Below, piece after piece: positions 8,397 through 14,340 of a stretch of 22,508 bases of DNA. The notes under the pieces were generated by a model. That model did no database searches. It was not told the DNA's origin and saw only the letters and a list, made by a program, of their open reading frames with translations. Location of the stretch: positions 1-22,508 of the forward strand of contig WFRL01000067.1 in the NCBI GenBank assembly GCA_015486555.1, read 5' to 3'. Positions within the stretch are counted from its first letter, which is position 1. The number at the start of each line of letters is the position of its first letter. Origin of the DNA: Candidatus Microgenomates bacterium (GTDB lineage Bacteria > Patescibacteriota > Microgenomatia > JAADGY01). The translations under genes were made by a program, and so were the position numbers.

Positions 8397-9518
8397 TTAA
8401 TCTTCTTGTTCATTAATAATCCCTCTCAAAAATTGAATTAGTCGAGTATATAATCTTAAATTATGAATCGTAGCTAGTCGCCAGGCTAAAGAATCCCTAA
8501 TTTTAAAGAGATGATGAAGATAAGCTAAACTGTAATTCCGGCAAGTGTAGCAATCACAGTTTTTATCAATAGGATAGAAAGCGCTTTTGTAAATTTCTTT
8601 CTTTATCTGGACAAACTCAAAATTATCTGGATAATCAAAAAGGTCGACTTCAGTCAGATCTTTTTTAAATCTATACAGCCGCTGGTGGCGGGCATCACGA
8701 GTAGGTAAAACACAGTCAAAAAGATTAAACCCCATCTCAACAGCTTTTATTATTGCTGCTGGATTACCTATACCCAAAGCATACTTAGGCTTATTATCAG
8801 GCATTAATTGGGCATCTACTTTTAAGAATTCATAATCAATCTCTCCTTGATCATTAACCGGCCAACCTCCTAAACCAAAACCGTCAAAACCAATTTTTAT
8901 TAATTCCCGAGCACATCTTGTCCTTTCCTTATAGTTAGTTCCCCCTTGAACTACCCCGAAAAGAAGAGGTCGGTTACTTTGATTATAATGATGATTTTCT
9001 AATTGTTCCAAAAATTCTTCTTTACATCTTTTGGCCCACTCAATAGTCATATCAACACTCCTTTTAGTCATTAACTCATCAGCATTAGGAGGGGTAAAAA
9101 AATCCAAACAAACCATTATATCTGCCCCTATTCTGAACTGAGTTTGGATACTTTTTTCCGGGGTCAATAGATAAGGTTTCCGATGATTAAGTGTGTCAAG
9201 ATAAAAAGTTACTCCCTTCGGGGTAATTCGGCCCATCTTTTTATTTTTAAAAACCATTGATAAAACTTGGAACCCCCCTGAATCAGAAATAACCCAACCG
9301 TTCCAGTTCATAAATTTTTTAATCCCGCCAAATTTTTTCAATAAATGACTGCCTGGGTGGGATAAAAGATGATAGGTATTGACTACCAACCCTTCAATTC
9401 CTACTTGTTTTAAATCTCCACTATCTACACTTCTTACCACTCCCCGAGTAGCATCAGGAAAAAAATTAGGAAAAAGGAGCTCTTTACCTTTAATAGTTAC
9501 TTTTTTTAGATATGACAC
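8397..9518 (-). CDS. tgt: tRNA-guanine (queuine) transglycosylase
   Basis: 373 residues, the usual bacterial length. The enzyme swaps guanine 34 of GUN-anticodon tRNAs for preQ1 or a related base. SDSGGFQVLS holds the general base (D79); LFDCVLPTRDAR holds the nucleophile (D268); VVQGG (189-193) is intact. The zinc site is complete: CDCYTC (C321, C323, C326) plus H352. Differences from the standard enzyme lie near the base pocket: LGGWPVN (216-222) where GGLxVG is usual, LDFFTPP (138-144) where a Cys is usual in DECTP, and TRDARHQ instead of TRNARNG. No queuosine-synthesis genes are in the window. The start is GTG at 9518; the ATG ten bases upstream is out of frame. It has no functional link to its glycan neighbours that I can see. 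Confidence 0.92.
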   Translation of the reverse strand: MSYLKKVTIKGKELLFPNFFPDATRGVVRSVDSGDLKQVGIEGLVVNTYHLLSHPGSHLLKKFGGIKKFMNWNGWVISDSGGFQVLSMVFKNKKMGRITPKGVTFYLDTLNHRKPYLLTPEKSIQTQFRIGADIMVCLDFFTPPNADELMTKRSVDMTIEWAKRCKEEFLEQLENHHYNQSNRPLLFGVVQGGTNYKERTRCARELIKIGFDGFGLGGWPVNDQGEIDYEFLKVDAQLMPDNKPKYALGIGNPAAIIKAVEMGFNLFDCVLPTRDARHQRLYRFKKDLTEVDLFDYPDNFEFVQIKKEIYKSAFYPIDKNCDCYTCRNYSLAYLHHLFKIRDSLAWRLATIHNLRLYTRLIQFLRGIINEQED

Positions 9519-9555
9519 ACCTTCCCATTATAACTTGATTAAGAGTTGTTATAAA
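9519..9555 (-). promoter_or_regulatory. Candidate leaderless promoter of tgt
   Basis: Minus strand: -35-like TTTATA (9555 to 9550; 4 of 6 to TTGACA), a 17-base spacer, TATAAT (9532 to 9527), then GGGAAGGT and the GTG at 9518. GGAAGG is one base from the GTG, too close for a normal Shine-Dalgarno, while a start site about seven bases after the -10 would give a leaderless GTG mRNA. It overlaps the divergent promoter of the 9564 gene. Confidence 0.5.
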
Positions 9556-9563
9556 ATGAAGAG
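9550..9563 (+). promoter_or_regulatory. Candidate leaderless promoter of the 9564 GT4 gene
   Basis: TATAAA (9550-9555) lies eight bases before the ATG at 9564, with no Shine-Dalgarno between. At a 17-base spacing the -35 place is ATTATA, a poor match, and that same sequence is the -10 of the divergent tgt promoter. The call rests on the -10 spacing shared with other unit-head genes. Confidence 0.35.
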
Positions 9564-10655
9564 ATGATTATTGCTTTTGATATTACCCAGTTAATCTATG
9601 GTACTGGTGTTTCAGTTTACATTTCTAATCTCATAGAGGGTCTGTCTCGTTTAAACCTAGGGTCGAATTATCAATTTAAATTTTTCGCTTTTTCTCGAGG
9701 TGGCTATGCTAAATTAATCTCATTTAGCCAGCAATATAAGGAAGTGCCACAGTTTTCTTTTAAATTCTATCCTTTCCCTGAAAAGATACGCTCTTTATCA
9801 CTCTCTTTAAAAATCGATCCATCAATTTTAATCGGTCCCTACGATTTACTCCATGTCCCAGATTGGGTTGGTTATCAGACTAAACAACCAGTTCTTACCA
9901 CCGTTCATGATTTAGCTATTCATCGCTTTCCCTCACTTTTTCACGCAGAGATTGTGAAAAAAGAAATTAAATATCTAGAATGGGCGGCCAACTCTAGCCA
10001 ACGCATCATCTGTGTTTCTCGAACAACCAGAAAAGACCTTCACCACTATTACCCAAAGGCTCAAGAAAAAACAGCAGTTATTTATGAAGCCGACCCTTTT
10101 GAGTTTACTCAACCTTCTCCTTACGACCAAGTAACTTCTAAATATAAACTCCTTCCTCGACAAAAATACTTTTTATCTATCGCCACTTTAGAGCCTCGTA
10201 AAAATCTTAAACGTCTAGTTCAGGCTTTCTTGGCAGCTAAAATTCCCTATCATAATCTCCTCATTGCTGGTAGAATAGGGTGGGGTGATGTTAAAATAAC
10301 TTCTCATCCGTCTATTAAATTGCTCGGCTATGTACCTGCCTCAGATTTGTTAACTCTCCTTCAACATTCTTCCGGTTTAGTCTATCCATCTTTATGGGAA
10401 GGCTTTGGTTTACCTCTTGCAGCAGCTATTGCCTTCAACACCCCAATACTAACAAGTAGTCAGGGATCAATGGCAGAAATAGCACCTTCTAAAGCCATAT
10501 TAGTCAACCCATTGGAGACTAATTCCATTATCGAAGGATTAAAAAAGCTTAGTTTAGTAAAATCAGTTTCTTATAATAACCCATTTTCCTGGTTGAAAAC
10601 AGCTCAAGAAACTTTAGATCTATACAAAACTGCTTTAAGAGCAAGAGAAGAATAG
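9564..10655 (+). CDS. GT4 family glycosyltransferase with altered EX7E motif
   Basis: 363-residue GT-B protein. The N-terminal acceptor domain has GTGVSVYISNL and TVHDLAIHRFP (113-123); the donor domain has SIATLEPRKNLKRLV (205-219) and PSLWEGFGLPLAAAI (275-289). The first Glu of the EX7E motif is present (E279), but the second position is Ala (A287); the codons GCA GCA GCT read A-A-A, where every other EGFG-type GT4 here has E. In GT4 enzymes the second Glu usually contacts the ribose of the nucleotide donor, so donor binding or activity may be changed. The rest looks intact, with no frameshift. It is a plausible diverged relative of the 11139 gene on the far side of the repeat element. Confidence 0.83.
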   Translation: MIIAFDITQLIYGTGVSVYISNLIEGLSRLNLGSNYQFKFFAFSRGGYAKLISFSQQYKEVPQFSFKFYPFPEKIRSLSLSLKIDPSILIGPYDLLHVPDWVGYQTKQPVLTTVHDLAIHRFPSLFHAEIVKKEIKYLEWAANSSQRIICVSRTTRKDLHHYYPKAQEKTAVIYEADPFEFTQPSPYDQVTSKYKLLPRQKYFLSIATLEPRKNLKRLVQAFLAAKIPYHNLLIAGRIGWGDVKITSHPSIKLLGYVPASDLLTLLQHSSGLVYPSLWEGFGLPLAAAIAFNTPILTSSQGSMAEIAPSKAILVNPLETNSIIEGLKKLSLVKSVSYNNPFSWLKTAQETLDLYKTALRAREE

Positions 10656-10698
10656 AGCCTTACCCACTCAAAAATCGGATCAAAAAAAAGAAATATTT

Positions 10699-10719
10699 AA
10701 GTTAGAAAGTTCATAAAGT
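10699..10719 (+). repeat. Left terminal inverted repeat (21 bases)
   Basis: It contains GTTAGAAAGTTCATAAAGT (10701-10719) and is the exact reverse complement of 11041-11061. It runs into the 9-base tandem array. Confidence 0.9.
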
Positions 10720-10735
10720 TCATAAAGTTTGTAAA
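10709..10735 (+). repeat. 9-base tandem repeat, three units
   Basis: AGTTCATAA, AGTTCATAA, AGTTTGTAA in direct succession, then AGTGCA. The first unit belongs to the left inverted repeat. The right arm has one unit only, so the array grew on one side. Confidence 0.85.
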
Positions 10736-10746
10736 GTGCAGGTTAC

Positions 10747-10800
10747 CCTGACAAGTTGAAATGATCGGAGAGGAGTATCTTTCGACTTATTCAAGATAAC
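10747..10800 (+). repeat. Direct repeat copy A (decayed)
   Basis: 54 bases aligned without gaps to 10944-10997, with 37 identities by my count. Differences within the palindromic start are transitions (for example CCTGACAAGTTG against CCCGACAAGTCG), so this copy has lost the hairpin kept in copy B. Confidence 0.65.
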
Positions 10801-10825
10801 GATTAAAAGAAGCAATTATTTCTTC

Positions 10826-10854
10826 GGGTCATTCTGACCCTCCATGGCGGAGGG
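10826..10854. repeat. Two overlapping, mutually exclusive hairpins
   Basis: GGGTC-ATTCT-GACCC (10826-10840) and CCCTCC-ATGGC-GGAGGG (10838-10854) each form a stem with a five-base loop. They share bases 10838-10840, so only one can form fully at a time. Confidence 0.55.
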
Positions 10855-10931
10855 GAAGAATCTAGCGAAGCGCAAAGGTATTGGCATCCAAGCTTGGGTT
10901 CACTCTCCTGCGCCTATCGGCTAGATCCTTC
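10855..10931. repeat. Internal inverted repeat with palindromic apex
   Basis: GAAGAATCTAGC (10855-10866) pairs with GCTAGATCCTTC (10920-10931) with one mismatch. Between them lies the perfect palindrome CCAAGCTTGG (10888-10897). Confidence 0.55.
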
Positions 10932-10943
10932 GTCGCTCCAGCT

Positions 10944-10997
10944 CCCGACAAGTCGGGATGATAAGAGGGAGTGCACTTTCAGCTTGTTCAGGATAAC
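10944..10997 (+). repeat. Direct repeat copy B with intact hairpin
   Basis: Begins with the perfect hairpin sequence CCCGACAAGTCGGG (10944-10957) and ends TTCAGGATAAC. It matches copy A at 10747-10800. From memory it resembles dispersed extragenic repeats of the CTTCGAC...CAGGATGAC type seen in several phyla; that link is not checked. Confidence 0.6.
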
Positions 10998-11004
10998 AAG
11001 GGAG

Positions 11005-11029
11005 AAAAAGCTCCTCAGGACGACTTTTT
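11005..11029. terminator. Weak terminator-like stem and T run
   Basis: AAAAAG (11005-11010) can pair with CTTTTT (11024-11029), with a short TCC/GGA stem inside. The A and T runs would suit a bidirectional terminator, but the GC stem is only three pairs, so this is tentative. It is the only terminator-like site seen between the 9564 gene and the next unit. Confidence 0.2.
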
Positions 11030-11040
11030 AAAGAGATTTT

Positions 11041-11061
11041 ACTTTATGAACTTTCTAACTT
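11041..11061 (-). repeat. Right terminal inverted repeat (21 bases)
   Basis: Begins ACTTTATGAACTTTCTAAC (11041-11059) and is the exact reverse complement of 10699-10719. Confidence 0.9.
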
Positions 11062-11127
11062 TTGTTAATCTCAGTTCGATTTTTCGATCAGGTAGGACTG
11101 ATAGTGTTCTCAAGCCACCAGACCATT

Positions 11128-11138
11128 TATAATTATTT
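11128..11138 (+). promoter_or_regulatory. Candidate leaderless promoter of the main operon
   Basis: A consensus TATAAT (11128-11133) sits five bases before the ATG at 11139, with no Shine-Dalgarno. The -35 place (around 11105-11110) is poor. Everything down to 22507 is near-contiguous on this strand, so this may drive the whole eleven-gene unit. Confidence 0.5.
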
Positions 11139-12257
11139 ATGATCTATATAGACGCTAATGAAGCAAATGTTCCTCATCCAGTCGGAAGTAACGTCTTCGT
11201 TCAACAATTCTTAAAAGCCCTTCAGGAAACATGGTTGCCTGCAGATCCTCCAGTAACTCTCCTTCTTAACAAACCTCCCCGAACACCTTTTTTTAGAACC
11301 TTAAACTGGTCGATTAAAATTATACCTCCTTCACCTTTCTGGACCCAATGGCGACTACCTCTTTATCTTTTTAAACATAAACCCAAAATTATCTTCACTC
11401 CAGGACATTATGCTCCCCGTTTCAAACCTAAAGGAACTAAATCAATAATCACCATCTTCGACCTGGCTTTTCTTCATTTTCCCAACTACTTCACCTTCAG
11501 AGATCTTTGGCAACTAAAGTCATGGACTAAGTACTCTGTTCGCCAGGCTGATTTGATTCTCACTATTTCTCAGGCAACTAAGGAGGACCTCCAATCTAGT
11601 TACTCTATCTCTCCTGAGAAAATTAAAATTATCTATCCTGGCGTCAAATGGAGCAGTCTCCAATTAAAACAAAAAAACACCAATGAAGATGAAGAGTTCC
11701 TTCTTAAATATGGTCTAAAAAAGAAAAAATACTTTCTTTTTGTGGGGACACTCCAACCAAGGAAGAATATTGTTAATCTTATTAATGCTTTTCTCAAGTT
11801 GAAAACAGATTACAAATTAGTCATCATTGGCAAAAGGGGTTGGCTCTTCCAGGAAGAGATAGCTCCAATCCTCTACCCAGCGCTAAAGAGTAAAAGAGTA
11901 TTCTGGTTAGAGTTTATTCCCGATTTCCTACTCCCCTTTTTTTACCAAAATGCTTTTTTTCTTGTTCTCCCTTCTTTTTGGGAAGGTTTTGGCCTGCCAA
12001 TAGTTGAAGCAGGTTACTTTTCAACACCTGCCTTGGTCAGTGCTAATTCTTCTCTTGGAGAGTTAATTTCCAATAAAAATCTACACATCTCACCTCCCTT
12101 TTCTGCCACTCAAATTAAGATTTCCTTAGAAAGAATGCTAAAATTAAAGGAAAAAGATTATGAAAAACTTAGCCAGCAAGCCAAAAAAAGAAGTCAAAAA
12201 TTCAATTGGCTTAACAGCGCCAAACTTATTAAGAAGCAACTTCTTAAACTCTATTAA
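11139..12257 (+). CDS. GT4 family glycosyltransferase
   Basis: 372-residue GT-B enzyme and first gene of the long plus-strand operon. The acceptor domain includes HPVGSNVFVQQFL (13-25) and TIFDLAFLHFPNYF (105-118). The donor domain has FVGTLQPRKNIVNL (201-214) and PSFWEGFGLPIVEAG (278-292) with both EX7E glutamates (E282, E290). It is expected to act on the inner face of the membrane using a nucleotide sugar, with GDP-mannose a reasonable guess because the operon encodes a GDP-mannose synthase. Its 3' end overlaps the next gene by 98 bases if that gene uses its ATG at 12160. Confidence 0.86.
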   Translation: MIYIDANEANVPHPVGSNVFVQQFLKALQETWLPADPPVTLLLNKPPRTPFFRTLNWSIKIIPPSPFWTQWRLPLYLFKHKPKIIFTPGHYAPRFKPKGTKSIITIFDLAFLHFPNYFTFRDLWQLKSWTKYSVRQADLILTISQATKEDLQSSYSISPEKIKIIYPGVKWSSLQLKQKNTNEDEEFLLKYGLKKKKYFLFVGTLQPRKNIVNLINAFLKLKTDYKLVIIGKRGWLFQEEIAPILYPALKSKRVFWLEFIPDFLLPFFYQNAFFLVLPSFWEGFGLPIVEAGYFSTPALVSANSSLGELISNKNLHISPPFSATQIKISLERMLKLKEKDYEKLSQQAKKRSQKFNWLNSAKLIKKQLLKLY

Positions 12258-13746
12258 TTTTAATCAAATATTTTCCCCCTTCCTCATCATCTTTTTAATA
12301 GGAGGTTTAGCACTCAGGATTTATAAACTTGACCTCCCTCTCGGAGATTGGCATTCCTGGCGCCAAGCAGATACGGCAGCGGTTACCTGGTTTCTTAATA
12401 AGCATTTCGATTTTCTCCATCCCCACTTCTTTGATATTTCTAAAGTTCCCTCAGGCCATTACAATCCTAATGGTTACCGTTTTGTAGAATTCCCCATTTA
12501 CAATCTCCTCCATCTAACTACTTTTAGAATAATCCGTTTATTGCCTATTACTTTCCATTATCCATTTGAAGTGGCTGGCAGACTATCCAGTACTTTAATG
12601 TGGCTCATTGGGGGAGTATTCCTCTTTTATCTCCTCAAAAACTTATCTAACCAAATAATTGCTTTATTAGCAACCTTCTTCTATCTTTATCTTCCTTATA
12701 CCATTTATTATTCCCGGACCATCCTTCCCGGTCCGACTACCGTCAGTCTTAGTCTTATCAGTCTCTACTATTGGTGGTGTTTAAGAAAAAAGGCTAGCCT
12801 TCGATATTTTTTAGCTAGCTTGTTCTTCACCGCTCTAGCAGTCTTAAGTAAACCTTATGCTGTTTTTATTATTGGATTATTTCCTTTGCTTCTTACCATT
12901 AAATTTATCCGGCAAAAAAACACCAAGTACTATTGGTTCATCCTTAGTGGAGTTCTTTCTTTATTACCTTTTGTCTGGTGGAGATGGTGGATCGGTCACT
13001 TTCCTCAAGGTATTCCGGCTAACAAATGGCTACTCAATGCCGGTGGGGTGCGGCTAAAGCCTGTCTGGTGGCGATGGCTTTTCTACGAACGAATAAGCAA
13101 ACTTATTTTAGGAGGGTGGGGTAGTGGTTTCTTATTAACTGCTTTTCTTAGCCCTTCCATCAGGAAGAAATTATCATCCTCATTCTTTCTTTTTCTCAAC
13201 TCCCTCGGAGGAGGAGCTCTTCTTTATTTAATAATATTTGCCCGGGGTAATATTCAACATGATTATTATCAAATAATGATCATCCCTGCTTTAGTAACTA
13301 TTCTAGGTACTGGTTTTTATACTTTTCTTAATCTTACCTTTGCTTCTCCAACTTCTTTAACCACTAAGGGGGCAATTTTAACTGCAGTCCTTTTCTTTAC
13401 TTTTTCTACTTTAGGATTTTCCTGGTATCAGATCCGCGATTACTACAACATAAATGATTTGAGAGTTATTAAAGCTATCGAACAACTCCAATCTACCATT
13501 CCTCCTCAAGCCAAAATAATCACTGATTACCAAGGAAATAGTCTGCTTCTCTACCACTTTAAGCGGCACGGCTGGCCAGTGGTAACTGATTCTATTCAAA
13601 ACCTCTATCAGAGAGGGGCCAGTTATTATTTTGCTCCTTTTCCAACATCCACATCCAACAAACTGGCCAAAATATGTCACAATATTAAAAGGGTAAACAA
13701 AACCGTACTTATTAATTTAAACACCTGTAACTATGTTCAAAACTAA
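12160..13746 (+). CDS. ArnT/PMT-like GT-C membrane glycosyltransferase
   Basis: 528 residues, about a dozen hydrophobic segments. The first loop holds GDWHSWRQADTAAV (62-75) and then NPNGYRFVEFPIYN (102-115), motifs of lipid-phosphate-sugar transferases of the GT39/GT83 type. The last about 90 residues are more polar and probably external. The start is unusual: ATG at 12160 lies 98 bases inside the previous gene. AAAGGA (12146-12151) eight bases upstream supports it, and no ATG, GTG or TTG occurs in frame between it and the first membrane segment; the only other option is a rare ATT at 12253. If 12160 is right, the protein has a basic, polar N-terminal tail of about 35 residues. Acceptor unknown. 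Confidence 0.8.
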   Translation: MKNLASKPKKEVKNSIGLTAPNLLRSNFLNSINFNQIFSPFLIIFLIGGLALRIYKLDLPLGDWHSWRQADTAAVTWFLNKHFDFLHPHFFDISKVPSGHYNPNGYRFVEFPIYNLLHLTTFRIIRLLPITFHYPFEVAGRLSSTLMWLIGGVFLFYLLKNLSNQIIALLATFFYLYLPYTIYYSRTILPGPTTVSLSLISLYYWWCLRKKASLRYFLASLFFTALAVLSKPYAVFIIGLFPLLLTIKFIRQKNTKYYWFILSGVLSLLPFVWWRWWIGHFPQGIPANKWLLNAGGVRLKPVWWRWLFYERISKLILGGWGSGFLLTAFLSPSIRKKLSSSFFLFLNSLGGGALLYLIIFARGNIQHDYYQIMIIPALVTILGTGFYTFLNLTFASPTSLTTKGAILTAVLFFTFSTLGFSWYQIRDYYNINDLRVIKAIEQLQSTIPPQAKIITDYQGNSLLLYHFKRHGWPVVTDSIQNLYQRGASYYFAPFPTSTSNKLAKICHNIKRVNKTVLINLNTCNYVQN

Positions 13747-14338
13747 AAATGGTCTTTATTATTGGCAGTTAGATCTCCAAACATTCTTAATTAAAAGTAT
13801 CATTCGCTTTAAAACATACTTTTGGGAACTCGTTGTCTTTGGGTTGCACCTTGTTAGTCATCTTCCTTCTCACTGTCTCCGCCGCTTTTTTTACCGTTTG
13901 GGAGGAATACAAATAGGGCAGGGTAGTGCCATTCATATGGGGTTAAGGATTTATTATCCTAAAAATATTCAGATTGGCCAAGACAGTCTAATCGGTGAAA
14001 ATTGTGTTCTTGATGGTCGAGATAAACTCATTATTGGCAACCACGTTGATATAGCTAGTGAAGTGATGATTTATAACTCCGAGCATGATATTAATGACCC
14101 TTCTTTCTCTCCCGTCTCAGCTCCAGTAAGAATTGAGGATTATGTTTTTATTGGTCCTCGAGTAATCATCCTCCCCGGAGTAACCATCGGCCGAGGCGCA
14201 GTGATAGCTGCTGGAGCAGTCGTCACTAAAGACGTTCCTTCATTTATTATTGTAGGTGGTATTCCGGCTAAAAAAATTGGCCAGCGGCAACTTCAAAACC
14301 CCCACTATACAATTGGCCGGGCTGCTTGGTTTAGGTAA
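13733..14338 (+). CDS. Hexapeptide-repeat O-acetyltransferase (LbH family)
   Basis: 201 residues. After a hydrophobic N-terminal part (about 30-48) comes a left-handed beta-helix of hexapeptide repeats: IQIGQGSAIHMG (59-70), IQIGQDSLIG (79-88), LIIGNHVDIA (99-108), then the loop YNSEHDINDP with the probable catalytic His (H118), and VFIGPRVIILPGVTIGRGAV (138-157). This is the WcaF/NodL/maltose-acetyltransferase branch, which transfers acetyl from acetyl-CoA to sugar hydroxyls in the cytoplasm. The N-terminal extension may keep it near the membrane. It overlaps the preceding gene by 14 bases. Acetylation of a glycan intermediate is the likely role; serine acetyltransferase is less likely from the loop pattern. 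Confidence 0.85.
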   Translation: MFKTKNGLYYWQLDLQTFLIKSIIRFKTYFWELVVFGLHLVSHLPSHCLRRFFYRLGGIQIGQGSAIHMGLRIYYPKNIQIGQDSLIGENCVLDGRDKLIIGNHVDIASEVMIYNSEHDINDPSFSPVSAPVRIEDYVFIGPRVIILPGVTIGRGAVIAAGAVVTKDVPSFIIVGGIPAKKIGQRQLQNPHYTIGRAAWFR

Positions 14339-14340
14339 AA

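Larger units (their letters stand above)
10699..11061. mobile_element. MITE-like element with 21-base terminal inverted repeats
   Basis: Bases 10699-10719 and 11041-11061 are perfect reverse complements over 21 bases; both next bases outside and inside fail to pair, so the limits are sharp. The 363-base span has no open frame of useful length, is GC-richer than its setting and contains hairpins. That pattern fits a non-autonomous transposable or dispersed repeat element, or a structured RNA locus. I see no target-site duplication (flanks end ATATTT and begin TTGTTA) and no transposase gene, so mobility is inferred only. Confidence 0.4.
10656..11138. other. 483-base non-coding gap with repeat element
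   Basis: No credible coding frame was seen on either strand. The stretch holds a 363-base inverted-repeat element (10699-11061), a 9-base tandem array, two copies of a decayed 54-base direct repeat, several hairpins, and at its right edge a TATAAT promoter for the 11139 gene. By direct count 10801-10980 is 93 G+C of 180 (52%), well above the surrounding genes. The flanks also share AAAAATCG (10670-10677) and its reverse complement (11077-11084). Confidence 0.8.

Noticed and set aside
8397..9518. DpdA-type DNA-modifying homologue rather than tRNA Tgt
   Set aside because: Length, zinc site and catalytic motifs fit bacterial Tgt, and no dpd genes are present.
9379..9567. 62-residue plus-strand frame across the start of tgt
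   Set aside because: Lies mostly antisense to tgt's conserved N-terminus and runs through the promoter region; no family features.
10709..10735. Possible CRISPR or iteron array
   Set aside because: Units are only nine bases, contiguous and three in number, with no spacers, cas genes or replication gene nearby.
10656..11138. A small gene, tRNA or remnant transposase in the gap
   Set aside because: No frame of useful length with a start and ribosome site on either strand, and no cloverleaf or transposase motif seen.
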